From assembly GCF_905171765.1 (NCBI RefSeq), contig NC_053394.1:155084015-155148014 (forward strand): a stretch of 64,000 nt of DNA. The letters run 5' to 3'. The notes under the pieces were generated by a model. The model saw only the letters and a program-made list of their open reading frames with translations. It had not been told where the DNA came from and searched no databases. Origin of the DNA: Bufo bufo. Its lineage: Eukaryota > Chordata > Amphibia > Anura > Bufonidae. The number at the start of each line of letters is the position of its first letter. Position 1 is the first letter of the stretch. Shown here one piece after another: positions 31,355-41,930 of this stretch. The position numbers and the translations under genes are program-made.

Positions 31355-33426
31355 GCTTGCGCATTGCTCCTTTTAAATGCTGACGCAGGCCGTTGTCATG
31401 GAAATTAACAAGTCGGGTCGCGTCAGCATGAAGGAGATGACTGAAACGGGATACATATAAGAACAATGTAAAAACAATGTAAGTGTAATGACCAAGGAAC
31501 ATACACATATTAAGCAACAAGAAACTATACATACTGGGATATTACAAAAATGGGCTTAGATCGTTCCTGTCATTAAGTCCCAATTCCCCTAGGGCTTGTG
31601 TACGCAATATCCATTTAGCCTCTCTCTGCAGGAGGAGGCGGTGTCTGTCTCCCCCCTGCAGAGGATTGGACACGATTTCCAGGCCAGAGAAAGAGACACA
31701 ACTCGTATCACTATTATGAGCTCTTCTAATGTGCTCTATAAACCTAGGACACCCTTTCCCTGTCTTAATGGAGTTAAAGTGTTCCCTCACTCGTTCAAAG
31801 AGACATCTGATAGTTTTACCGATGTAAAAGCGTCCACATGTGCACAATAATAAATATACTAGGTAAGTACTACGACAGTTAATGAAGGTATTGACTGTAT
31901 GCCGGATACCAGCAAATTCAATACTCTTTTTCTGCGAATTATTAGTGCACAGTGAACAATTTCCACACCTGTAGTTGCCTTTTGGCAAGTTACTTTTTAG
32001 CCAGTTCTTGCTCTTATCTTTCTGGAGCCTACTCCTGACGAGTTTGTCCTTGATAGTGTGACTCCTTCTAAAGGAGATAAGGGGTCTCTGTCCTGTCAGC
32101 TCATTAAGAGTTGCGTCCCTCCTCAAAACGTCCCAATTCTTAAATATGACCGATCGGATACGGTCGGCCATGGGACTGTATTTGAAGGAGAACGCAAATC
32201 TAGCACCCTTGATCTGATCAACACTCTTCACACTCTTCAAAAGACAATCCTGTGAGAAATTTTCCTCCACTCTTTCCATGTCTCTGCTTAGTGCTTCTTC
32301 AGGGTAACCCCTTTTTACTAAGCGCTGTTTAAGATCATCAGCCTGTCTATGATAACCACTATTTTTGCTGTTAATGCGTCTCAGTCTGATAAACTGTCCG
32401 TATGGTACAGCTTTTTTAACGCTCCGTGGATGGAAGCTGTCGTGGTGGAGCAAGGAGTTGGTCGCCGTGGGCTTCCGAAAGCCCTCCGTGACCAACTCAT
32501 CGCCTACCACCAGGACAGCCACATCCAGGAATTCCAACCTATTTCCTCCAAAATTCATGGTGAAGGTCATGCCCATGTCATTTTTATTCAAATAGTCAAC
32601 AAACTCATTGCACTCCTCTCCTGTACCTTCCCAGACTATAAACACATCATCTACAAAACGTAGATACGTTTTCAATTTAGAGAGAAAAGGATTATTGACA
32701 GAATATACATATCTGTCCTCTAGTCTGGCAAGGTACATGTTAGCAAAAGTGCAGGAGACGGGGGTCCCCATAGCTGTACCCAGCTTCTGCCTGAACCACT
32801 CGTCACCGAATTGGAAAACATTGTTCATTAAGATGAACTTCAGCGCCTCCCCAACAAACTCACAATATACAGGGCTTTTACCTAGGTTCACCACGATGTC
32901 CAGGATCGCCTCAACACCCGCATCATGAGGGATGCGGGTGTAGAGGCTCTCCACATCGAGGGATACAAGTTGGTAATCTTTCTGCCAACAGATTTCTTTC
33001 AGGGCCAACAAAAAGTCATTGGTATCCCTGAGATAGGCAGGGGCGCTGCTGAGTACTGGTCTCAGAAGCCAGTCCACATACTTGGATAAAGGCTCAGTCA
33101 CTGAGCCAATCCCCTCGACGATGGGACGCCCTGGGGGGTGGCTCAGTGACTTGTGAACCTTTGGAAGAAAATACCAAGATGGTTTGGCCGGAGATAACGG
33201 GACAAGTTTGTCCAACATATTTTTGGGTAAAAAACCCACCTCCACATATTTTTTGACGAGGGATTGCAGCAGCTGCTGGGTACTAGGCAGGGGATCCCCC
33301 CGTATCCTTTCATAGACACAGGTATCACCCAATTGTCTAAGAGCTTCGTTGATGTAAAATTCTCTGGACATGAGAACAACATTGCCCCCCTTGTCCGCTG
33401 GTTTCACTATTATATCTTCCTGGGAA

Positions 33427-34662
33427 TAGTGATGAGCGGGAGGTGCCATATTCGATTTCGCGATATTTCGCGAATATTCGTATTATTTTCGTCGAAATCG
33501 AATATTCGTAATTATTTTATTTTTCGCGAATAATATGCGATTAAATTAATCGTACGATTTTTTTTTTTCCTGTATAAGGCAACGTTCCTATGGCTAGGCT
33601 AATATGTGTATTTTACGAAATTTCTTAATATTGCTCTAACTCCATCTTTTAGAATATTCGTAATATTCTAAAAGACGGAGTTAGGCCTCTTTCACACTTG
33701 CGTTGTCCGGATCCGGCGTGTACTCCACTTGCCGGAATTACACGCCGGATCCGGAAAAACGCAAGTGTACTGAAAGCATTTGAAGACGGAACCGTCTTCC
33801 AAATGCGTTCAGTGTTACTATGGCACCCAGGACGCTATTAAAGTCCTGGTTGCCATAGTAGTAGTGGGGAGCGGGGGAGCGGTATACTTACAGTCCGTGC
33901 GGCTCCCGGGGCGCTCCAGAATGACGTCAGAGCGCCCCATGCGCATGGATGACGTGATCCATGTGATCACATGATCCATGCGCTTGGGGCGCCCTGACGT
34001 CACTCTGGAGCGCCCGGGGAGCCGCACGGACGGTAAGTATACTGCTCCCCCGCTCCCCGCTACACTTTACCATGGCTGCCAGGACTTTAGCGTCCCGGCA
34101 GCCATGGTAACCACTCTGAAAAAGCTAAATGTCGGCTCCGGCAATGCGCCGAAACGACGTTTAGCTTAAGGCCGGATCCGGATCAATGCCTTTCAATGGG
34201 CATTAATTCCGGATCCAGCCTTGCGGCAAGTGTTCCGGATTTTTGGCCGGAGCAAAAAGCGCAGCATGCTGCGGTATTTTCTCCGGCCAAAAAACGTTCC
34301 GTTCCGGAACTGAAGACATCCTGATGCATCCTGAACGGATTTCTCTCCATTCAGAATGCATTAGGATAATCCTGATCAGGATTCTTCCGGCATAGAGCCC
34401 CGACGACGGAACTCTATGCCGGAAGACAAGAACGCAAGTGTGAAAGAGCCCTTAGAGCAATATTAAGAAATTTCGTAAAATACACATATTAGCCTAGCAA
34501 TAGTCATAGGAACGTTGCCTTATACAGGAAAAAAAATATTTAAAAAAATACGAATATTTGATTTCGCGAATATTTGGAACTATATTCTAAATATTCGCGA
34601 AATCTCGAAATTGCGATATTCGAGAAAAAAATTTGAAATTCGAATATTCGCGCTCAACACTA
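33427..34662. mobile_element. hAT MITE inserted in PLE-A ORF2
   Basis: Flanked by cctgggaa (33419-33426, 34663-34670), an 8-bp hAT duplication. Ends tagtgatgagcg / cgctcaacacta. The interior is AT-rich with many mirrored cgaatattcg words and 'aaggcaacgttcctatggct' mirrored at 34500-34525. It carries a Harbinger MITE. The terminal TAGTGTTGAGCG-type sequence matches that of hAT-1 at 46533. Confidence 0.9.
33684..34451. mobile_element. Harbinger MITE nested in the hAT
   Basis: Flanked by TTA (33681-33683, 34452-34454). Ends ggcctctttcacacttgcgtt / aacgcaagtgtgaaagagccc. The centre (about 33850-34075) is a second palindrome with ~110-bp arms containing 'tgacgtca'. No coding. Related by its ends to 24344-24894. 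Confidence 0.87.
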
Positions 34663-35593
34663 CCTGGGAACGGAGCCACTGTAAGGCTTTCTGTTCTTCT
34701 ATGCTGATGTTAGGTTGAGCAGTGGAATATATCACCGCTCTGATATCCCTCATGACTTGATATTGGAAGATATCAATGCTACTCCCAGCGGGCATGGGTG
34801 GGCAGAAGGTGGATCTAACTCCACCAATGAATGGATCCACTGAGACATCGGTTGAAGATCTCTCAGTGACATCCATTCCAGTTAGAAATTCAAGACAGGA
34901 TCGTTCATCATCATTAAATTTATTGGACACTTGGAAGGCCACAGGATCCGACTGGAGTGGTAACTCTCCCAGGGTGGTAGGTAATTTCTGTGGGGTGTCT
35001 CTGAATAGCTTGTGTAGGTACAATTTACGGGTGGCTTTAAACAAATCGACTTCAAAGGTTACAGGATCAAACCTTTCAGTCAAACTGTAACCAAGTCCTT
35101 TGTTCAGGATCTTTGTACAACCAGGTGGTAACAGGCGGCCAGTTAGGTTGATCACCAAACTTTCTTCAGGAGATGGGAGGCTGTCTACTTTCTCCAAGAG
35201 ACTTGTTTCTTCTCCCTTCCTGACTTCCTGACCCCTGTTATTTTTGTTGGTCTTCCGCCCTCCTCTTCTGATCCTTTTCCCAAAGGGTCACATGGCTCAC
35301 TTGCAAGATCAGCTGATGTGTGGCCAGGGTCATCCGAGACGCTGGAGTCGGAGTCTGTTGTCCAGTAATCATTGTTTTGGCGTCAATAGTTTTTTTTCTT
35401 TTGTTTACTTTTATTAAATTTTTTACCGGTATTCCAGTTGAAAATGGTGTCGGATTCGTAATCCTGTTTGTCTCGTACAAATTTGTCTCTTTTTCTTTCC
35501 TTGACCTCTGCTTGTGTGACAGTCACGCACAGCGCTTGATTCATGTGCGCTTAGCCGGAGTAGTGGTGCCGCCCCCCACTTCATTTGTTACAA

Positions 35594-35605
35594 ATCTTTT
35601 AAATT
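35594..35605 (+). repeat. Target-site duplication of PLE-A (right)
   Basis: atcttttaaatt, copy of 31166-31177. Confidence 0.85.
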
Positions 35606-35786
35606 GGGTTCATTCTTCAGTATGTCCCAGTTGTTGTAGATGACCTGGCTAATCAGATCAAACACCGGACTGAACTTAAATTTGAATGTGAATCTATCTT
35701 CGCTACTGCTACTAGATCCCTTCCTTCTACCTCTCTGAAGAAGCTGTTCCTGCCTGTATATTGTGCTCTATGCATAGTCACTGACC
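35606..35786 (-). mobile_element. PLE-B minus copy, upstream fragment
   Basis: The complement reads through YNNWDILKNEPNLKD into the TSD and is the missing upstream neighbour of 30185-31177. It is an inverted counterpart of 36640-36800 in the plus copy, but retains about 15 bases (attcaaatttaagttcag) lost there. At 35786/35787 the sequence switches head-to-head into the plus-strand PLE-B. Confidence 0.8.
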
Positions 35787-37560
35787 CGACCCCCTGGACG
35801 TCCCATTGTGGCGGGGACCGGGTCAGTGACGGAGTCTTTGTCCAAATACCTGAATTGGTTGTTGAGACCCTTACTCAAAAAATCGCCCACTCATCTTGGC
35901 GACACCAACGACTTCCTCCTGGTGCTGAAGGACTTCGGATGGCAAGAGGGTTGGAGTCTGGTCTCGCTCGATGTAAAGAGTTTGTATGCTCGTATACCCC
36001 ATAAGTTGGGCATAGAGGCGGTCATGGGCATTATGAGTAACACTGACAAAAGTGACATGTATTGTCAATTTGTGAAGGAAGCTTTATGTTTCGTACTCTC
36101 CAACAATACATTTAGATTTGGTCAGCAGTGGTTTAGGCAGCTGCACGGCATGGCGATGGGGACCCCAGTATCATGCACCTATGCTAACATCTACCTAAAT
36201 AGGTTTGAGGACAAGTTCGTGTTCTCTGTCAATAACCCTTTCCTCAAATATATATAGCTATTTATACGCTACGTGGATGATATATTCGTGGTGTGGTCTG
36301 GAACTCAGGCACAGTGTGAGGAATTTTATTTATTTTCTCAATTGCACTAATGACATGAACATAAAGTTCACCCTAAAAAATTTTTGGGGGGGAGTCCTTG
36401 AAGTTCCTTGATGTTCTAGTCAGTATCCGCAATGGTGACATAATTACTAGAGGTTTTCGTAAACCCACTGCGACAAATTCCATTCTACACCATGACAGCT
36501 TTCATCCACGTAGCTTGAAGCGATCAGTGCCCTATGGGCAATTTATTAGGCTCAGAAGAATCAACAACACTGATGTGGGATTCGTAAGACAAGCAGGGGC
36601 TAGAAGGGGCTACCCGGTCATTGAGTTGGACAAAGCTATGCATAGAGCACAAATATACACGCAGGAACAGCTTCGTCAGAGAGGTAGAAGGAAGGGATCT
36701 AGTAGCAGTAGCAAAGATAGATTCACGTCCGGTATCTGATCTGATTAGCCAGGTTATCTACAACAACTGGGACATACTGAAAAATGAACCCAGTTTAAAA
36801 GATGTTGCAGCAAAGAGACCTTTGGTAGCCTTCAAGAGATGCCACACACTCAAGGACACACTAGTTAGTAGTCGCTTGATTGAGAGCAGGGCCACTAATT
36901 GGTTAACCAGCAGAAGAATGGTAGGAAACTATAGATGTGGGGACTGTTCTTTCTGTAGTCACAACTACCAACAAATATTTCTCACATTTGGAGGGGTTAA
37001 TCATAGAGTAACACAGTTCATTACCTGCAAGACGGCTTATGTTGTTTACATGGTCATGTGTCGATGCGGAGCCTTCTACATAGGCAAAACTATAAGACAG
37101 ATGTTTGAGAGATTCAGGGAGCATTTGAACTTGGTGAGAACGGGAAAAAGATGTCCCCGCCTCATAGAACATGTACGTACAGCGCATGGAGGAAACATTA
37201 GAAATTTGAGGTTGTCCCTCCTATAAACAGAGAGGTGATAGACACCGCCTTTTGCTTCAGAAGGAAGCAAGGTGGATCATCCGCTCAGATGCTGTCGGTG
37301 CACTGGGCCTTAATGAGAGGAACTATTTCAGTACCTTTATCTAAAAGCTGAATAATGCTTGTGGGTTGTTTAAGTTATTTATTGTATCTGTTTTTAATCG
37401 AGTTTTAGCATCACAGGTGGTGGTGTTAATTGCATGTGATGACGCTTAAAAAGGGCGTTGACTCAGCGCCATGATGCCAGTAGCCGGAAGAAGCGCAGTT
37501 AGCGCTCTGGAAGATGTGAGTCTGCCCGAGCCCTATTGTGTATGACGATTATGTCAATGA
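35787..37560 (+). mobile_element. PLE-B, plus copy 1 (5' truncated)
   Basis: Starts within the RT domain and runs through endonuclease, 3' UTR and terminal repeat to the junction with copy 2. The hammerhead-like segment near 37478-37506 (agccggaagaagcgcag...agcgctctgg) has lost the gcgaaacggcc part found at 30433-30477. Copy 2 follows in tandem, the usual PLE arrangement. Confidence 0.8.
35800..37344 (+). pseudogene. PLE-B RT + GIY-YIG endonuclease, copy 1
   Basis: Begins at TESLSKYLNWLL; motif A as VSLDVKSLYARIPH (about 35965), motif B as GMAMGTPVSCTYANIYL (about 36150), then TAG at 36255 and frame change, motif C RYVDDIFVVW (about 36270), RGFRKPTATNS, FIRLRRIN, an internal deletion near 36725, zinc motif YRCGDCSFC (36930), nuclease AYVVYMVMCRCGAFYIGKT (37038-37095), and the end at TAA 37342. 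Catalytic residues are present but frameshifts at about 36380-36410, 36620 and 37210 kill it. Confidence 0.85.
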
Positions 37561-37620
37561 ATAAAGAAGATTGATGAGTCCAGTGGTGAGTGCCGCCTAT
37601 TCTTTCTACTTCTATAATCA
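37430..37620 (+). promoter_or_regulatory. PLE-B terminal repeat at the tandem junction
   Basis: Between the two plus copies: degenerate hammerhead-like stem, gaataaag (37558-37565, polyadenylation-like) and cagtggtgagtgccgc (37581-37596), a strong 5' splice-site match. The same ggtgagtgccgc follows the AATAAA in PLE-A (minus, about 31221-31210). In a tandem, this unit would terminate the upstream copy and supply the 5' leader and an intron donor for the downstream one. Promoter not visible by motif. Confidence 0.45.
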
Positions 37621-37762
37621 ATTGTTTGAGCTATTGTCTTCTAAAAGGCAAAGCACCATGCACACTGCATTGTACAAGGGTCGGGAGACTAAGCCGGCGG
37701 TGCCGTCAGTGGTCTTTCTGTTTTCATGCTTGCCATTGATGAACTTTATATACTGACAGAGC

Positions 37763-38534
37763 ATGCGTGTAACGGTCATTTCCAGTGTTGCAACAATGTC
37801 TGAAGACACAATACCTTGTTTGAACGAGGGAAGAGAAGGGGTGGACGCTTTCTTTACGGAATGCAACTCTAAAGATAAATTGCAATCCACCAATACAAAA
37901 GCTTTAGAAATTAAGATCTCGCAACTAGCGGACAAAGAGGTCCACATTTTCTGGACTGTCAACTCCCTCCGGTCTTACAAGGAGAGCGGGAGAGTCCCTA
38001 GGGGACTCTGCATCTACAAGGACTTAGTCCAATATGAGGAGGATCCAGTATTTTCTTCTGAATGGAGGAATTTACACATGGAGTTCTCCATACAAATATT
38101 ACAGATTGTGTTGCGAAGAGATGAACAGGAATATGCTGTCATCAATGATGACCTTAAGAAAGCAAAGGAAGAGTTAAAAATGCGCTTGACAGAAAATCAA
38201 TTCCAAATGTTTGAGAAAAGATTGAACAGGAAGCTGGTTATTGCACAAACATAAATCAAGGAAAAGAAAAAAGATTAGTTTCTAAGGGACAAGTATGATT
38301 ATGACACAGGAAGAGTCTTTGGATGGAATAAAAAAAGACAACGAAAAAGACGTCCTCAGCGGAAAGCAAAAAGTGATTTTTGGACCACTGATTCGGACTC
38401 TAGTGTCTCTGATGATCCTAGCACCTCGGCCAACTTAAAGCAAAGAAAAGTCCCTTTAAGGGAAGGACCAGAAAAGGTGGAAGGAGAAGGAAAAAGCGGG
38501 GTCAGGAGATCCACCCTAGCAAAAAACAGGTCTC
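37763..38534 (+). pseudogene. PLE-B ORF1 (N-terminal PLE protein)
   Basis: Open from ATG 37763 (or 37796, MSEDTIPCLNEG) to TAA 38252, with helical charged sequence LRRDEQEYAVINDDLKKAK that is coiled-coil-like; a second segment past the stop continues FLRDKYDYDTGRVFGWN, then basic KKRQRKRRPQRKAK and acidic TDSDSSVSDDP. The same order recurs before ORF2 in PLE-A. It overlaps the ORF2 ATG by about 30 bases in another frame. Its role is unknown; by position it may be a nucleic-acid-binding partner. Two stops (38252, 38276) break it. Confidence 0.65.
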
Positions 38535-39600
38535 ATGGAGACAATAACAGCGTCCCCACCTGAAGAAAATTTAGTCATTAACCTCACTGACTATGAGTTG
38601 CCCCCAGACTGTATCACGGTACTCAATCGAGGACTGAGCTACAGTCTCGTCGAGCAATTCGATAGAACCTCTTTTGAAATAGATCTTTACAAATCCATTC
38701 GTAAGTTGTATCTCCGTAAAGCGTTTCATGAGAATCCCCCGCGGCCCATAGTCATTAGACAGGGTGACATACAAGTGGAGGTTGATTACTTAGGCTTTAA
38801 TATTGATGACTGATTTAGTCAAATGGAAATTTCATGCCTGGAGTTTTTAACTGACATGGAGTTGGCGGGTGACAAGGTAACTGGACAGGATTACAACAGG
38901 TTCAGTGGAGGAATTAAATCTACATATTGCCCCCCTATGCCTGCCGGTAGTAGTGTTGATATATTTTACAAGAGGGTATTAAGGGAAGTCAAGGCTTTGA
39001 TTTATCCCACGGCACCCTGCAATATTAGTGCCACTGAGAAGGCGGCTCTTCAGTGGCTACGTAATTGTAATGACATTGTTGTCAAACCGGCGGACAAGGG
39101 GGGCAATGTAGTCCTCATGACAAGAAATTACTATCAGTGGGAAGCTAATAGACAGCTGTGTGACACACATGTCTATGAAAAACTTACTGGCAACCCTATT
39201 CCCACCGTGCTGGTGCAGCTCCATGACCTAGTACAAAGGTATGTTGACGCTAATTTTTTGGCTGAGAGTATGATGGATAAACTGGTTCCTACATGTCCGA
39301 GTAAGCCCACGTGGTATTTTGTGCCAAAGATTCATAAGTCACTGAATTGACCCCATGGACGTCCCATTGTGGCGGGGATCGGGTCAGTGACGGAGTCTTT
39401 GTCCAAATACCTGGATTGGTTGTTGAGATCCTTACTCAAAAAATCGCCCACTCATCTTGGCGAAACCAACAACTTCCTCCTGGCTCTGAAGGACTTCAGA
39501 TGGCAGAAGGGTTGGAGTCTGGTCTCTCTCGATGTAGAGAGTTTGTATACTCGCATACCCCAAAGTTGGGCATAGAGGCGGTCATGGACATTATGAGTAA
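38535..39600 (+). pseudogene. PLE-B ORF2, N-terminal and first RT part, copy 2
   Basis: ATG 38535 opens METITASPPEENLVINLTD, homologous to the start of PLE-A ORF2. A TGA at 38811 and a TGA at 39349 (in KIHKSLN-stop) interrupt. NDIVVKPADKGGNVVLM, WYFVPKIHKSL and VSLDVESLYTRIP (motif A) are present. The frame ends at the internal deletion. Confidence 0.8.
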
Positions 39601-40326
39601 CACTGACAAAAGTTACATGAACGTACAGCGCATGGAGTAAACATTAGAAATTTTAGTTTTGCGGGCATTGAGGTTGTCCCTCCTATAACACAGGGAGGTG
39701 ATAGACACCGCCTTTTGCTTCAGGAGGAAGCAAGGTGAATCATCGGCTCAGATGCAGTTGGTGCACTGGGCCTTAATGAGAGGAACAATCTCAGTACCTT
39801 TATCTAATAGCTAAATAATGCTGGTGGGTTGTTTAAGTTATTTATTGTATCTGTTTTTAATCAAGTTTTAGCGTCACAGGTGGTGTCGTTAATTGCATAT
39901 GATGACGCTTAAAAGGGGCAGTTTGTAGATGAGTTATATCTTTATGTATGAATCAGGTGCTGGCTGGGGTTGGTAGTATTAGCCTCTATGTATATATATT
40001 AAAAAAAATATATTAAAAAAAACTGAAAACACAAAAAACCTATAAACATATAAAGGAAGCATAGATGCTAGTGGCAATGGGCCAAATAGTATCTGAATAT
40101 GTATCTATGTTGGAAGAATTTTAGTTGCATTGTTACTTTGTTACCTTATACTGATTAAAATTCATTTCAAAGACAAGATAAAGGAATGTATTCTGAGTTT
40201 GTATCTATATATTTCCATATATTAATGGTGATTTTTAGATTTTTTCGTTTTATCCCATATATTGATGGTAATTTTTTTGTGGAAATTATATTTAATTTAT
40301 TTTTATATTAACATTTTGTTTATTTC

Positions 40327-41930
40327 ATTTAGGCCATTAGGGGCAAGGGTGTTTAGCTGAAAGATCCAGTAGATCTCTCGTTTCTGGAGGAGATCGAATC
40401 TATTGTAGGGGTTTAGTGGTACTGTATATAATCTATCAGAGTCATTTTTATGGTGTGTAGTTCTTTTTCTGGGGTCTTGGCACAGTGTCTGGATAAGCTA
40501 TGTTTGGTGTATTGTTTTTGTATGTTATGTTGGTGTTGGTTTAAACGGCAATGTGGTGCTTGAGTAGTGCGTCCTACGTATTGTAAACCACACTGACATT
40601 CAATCATATATATGACGTATGAGGATTGGCATGTTAGGTGGTGTTTGATGTTAAAGGAGGTTTTGTTAGCATTTGAGGAGAAAGAAGTTCTGTTGTGTGA
40701 GATAGTTTTACAGCAGAGACAACAGGAGGTCTTACATTTGTAGCTGTGATTATTTGGGCATGTCTCTTCTGATGGAGTCTTGGTTTGCTCGGTGCCAGTA
40801 GGTTTCTGATGGTGGGGGCACGTCTGTATGTAATTCTGGGTCTGCTTGGGAGGTGTTTTTGAGATATGCATCTTGTAGTAGAATGTGCCAGTGTTTTTGT
40901 AAGATCTGTAGGATAACAGAGTTTGATGTACTGAATTGTGTAATGAAATGGAGGTTTTTCTGAGCAGTTTGTTTTTACTGAGCTCTAGGCATTCTCTTTG
41001 TGCTATTTGTACGCTCTTATTGTAAGTGTCACGTATAATGTTATTGGGGTATTGTTTTTCTTTGAATATTTTTTTCTAGTATCTTAGCCTGTCATGAAAT
41101 CTATAATATTGGTGCAATTTTGTCGGATATGTTTATATTGACTGTAGGGTATGTTTTTGAGCCATTTCTTATGGTGGAAGCTTGTATATTGAATGTAGCT
41201 GTTTGTGTCTACTGCTTTAAAAAAGGTCCTTGTGATAAGCTTATTGTTCTGGTTAGAAATGACAATGTCTAAGAATTCTGTCATTTCCTTGCTGAATTTT
41301 GGAGTAAAAGTAATGCCCCAGTAGGGCCGATTGTTCATCTCCATTCCAGATGATAAACAGGTCATCTATGTACCTTCTGTAGTGGACAATTTTATTTTTA
41401 TGTGTCTGGTTGCCCCAGATGTATGATTCCTCAAATTCGCCCATAAAAATATTTGCAAAAGATGGCGCTACTTGTGTCCCCATATCGGTCCCAGTACGTT
41501 GATGGTAAGTGTTGCTGTTGTATATGAAGTAGTTGTTTTGTAGGATGAATTAATGTGCCTCCCGTAGGAATTCTATCTGCGATGTTCTGAGGGATTTGTC
41601 CTTAGACAGAGTGTTTCTTACGCAGTGGACACCTAGTTCGTGGGGTAACCATTCAATTGTTTGTAGTTTGCGGATGAGCTGGCTAGGGTCATGTAGGTAG
41701 TTTGGTAACTGTTTTATGTATGGTTGTAGAAACAAATCAAGATATTGCGATAGGTTGCTTGTGGCACATTTGGTATTTGAGACTATTGGTGTCCCAGGGG
41801 GTGAGTGGCGTTTTTGTGTATTTTAGGTAGGTGGTAAAAGTATGGGGTGCAGGGTGCTTTAGGTATTAGGAAGTTCTTTTCTTTTTTATTTATGTACTGA
41901 TTTGCAAAGGCTTGTTTTACTAATATACAA
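40327..41930 (-). pseudogene. PLE-C RT + GIY-YIG endonuclease
   Basis: From right to left: PNYLHDPSQLIRKLQ, ELGVHCVRNTL, motif B MGTQVAPSFANIFMGEFE (about 41480), motif C RRYIDDLFIIW (about 41375), EFLDIVISNQNNKLITRTF, YSQYKHIRQNC, zinc-like C...C-x2-C near 40735, GIY-YIG start SYVIYMIECQCGLQYVGRTT (about 40620-40562), and LLQKREIYWIFQLNTLAPNG near the end. Catalytic DD present. Frameshifts at about 41070, 41260 and 40445, and the N-terminus is cut by the tandem repeat. Confidence 0.82.

Larger units (their letters stand above)
31542..35197 (-). pseudogene. PLE-A ORF2: reverse transcriptase + GIY-YIG endonuclease, split by hAT
   Basis: Two open segments, 35197-34663 and 33418-31542, are in the same frame once the hAT and one TSD copy (1244 bp) are discounted, giving about 803 codons. 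N-terminal PLE domain, then IIVKPADKGGNVVLM, WYFLPKVHKSL, VSLDVESLYTRIPH (RT motif A), GTAMGTPVSCTFANMYL (motif B), LRFVDDVFIVW (motif C, catalytic DD intact), linker, zinc motif YRCGNCSLC, GIY-YIG nuclease starting TYLVYLLLCTCGRFYIGKT with downstream R and E residues, end DLSPFL. No stop or frameshift elsewhere. The first codon is TTG where PLE-B has ATG in the same context. Complete in content but unable to make full protein because of the hAT. Confidence 0.9.
31178..35593 (-). mobile_element. PLE-A: Neptune-type Penelope-like element with nested hAT
   Basis: 4416 bp between 12-bp duplications; 3.17 kb without the hAT at 33427-34662 and its TSD. From the right: truncated ORF1 (about 35530-35199, with RDKQDYESDTIFNWN and DSDSSVSDDPG), RT-endonuclease ORF2 (35197-31542), 3' UTR, hammerhead-like motif (31291-31354), AATAAA (about 31245) and a ggtgagtgccgc donor-like word (about 31210-31221). 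The first ~150 codons of ORF1 seen in PLE-B are absent, so the copy is probably 5' truncated. Confidence 0.87.
37561..39930 (+). mobile_element. PLE-B, plus copy 2, internal deletion
   Basis: 5' region, ORF1, N-terminal RT, then a jump at about 39620 from RT motif A region straight to 3' UTR sequence (gaacgtacagcgcatgga), removing motif B, C and the nuclease. The 3' UTR runs to about 39930, where it breaks just before the terminal hammerhead-like part and PLE-C sequence begins. Confidence 0.8.
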
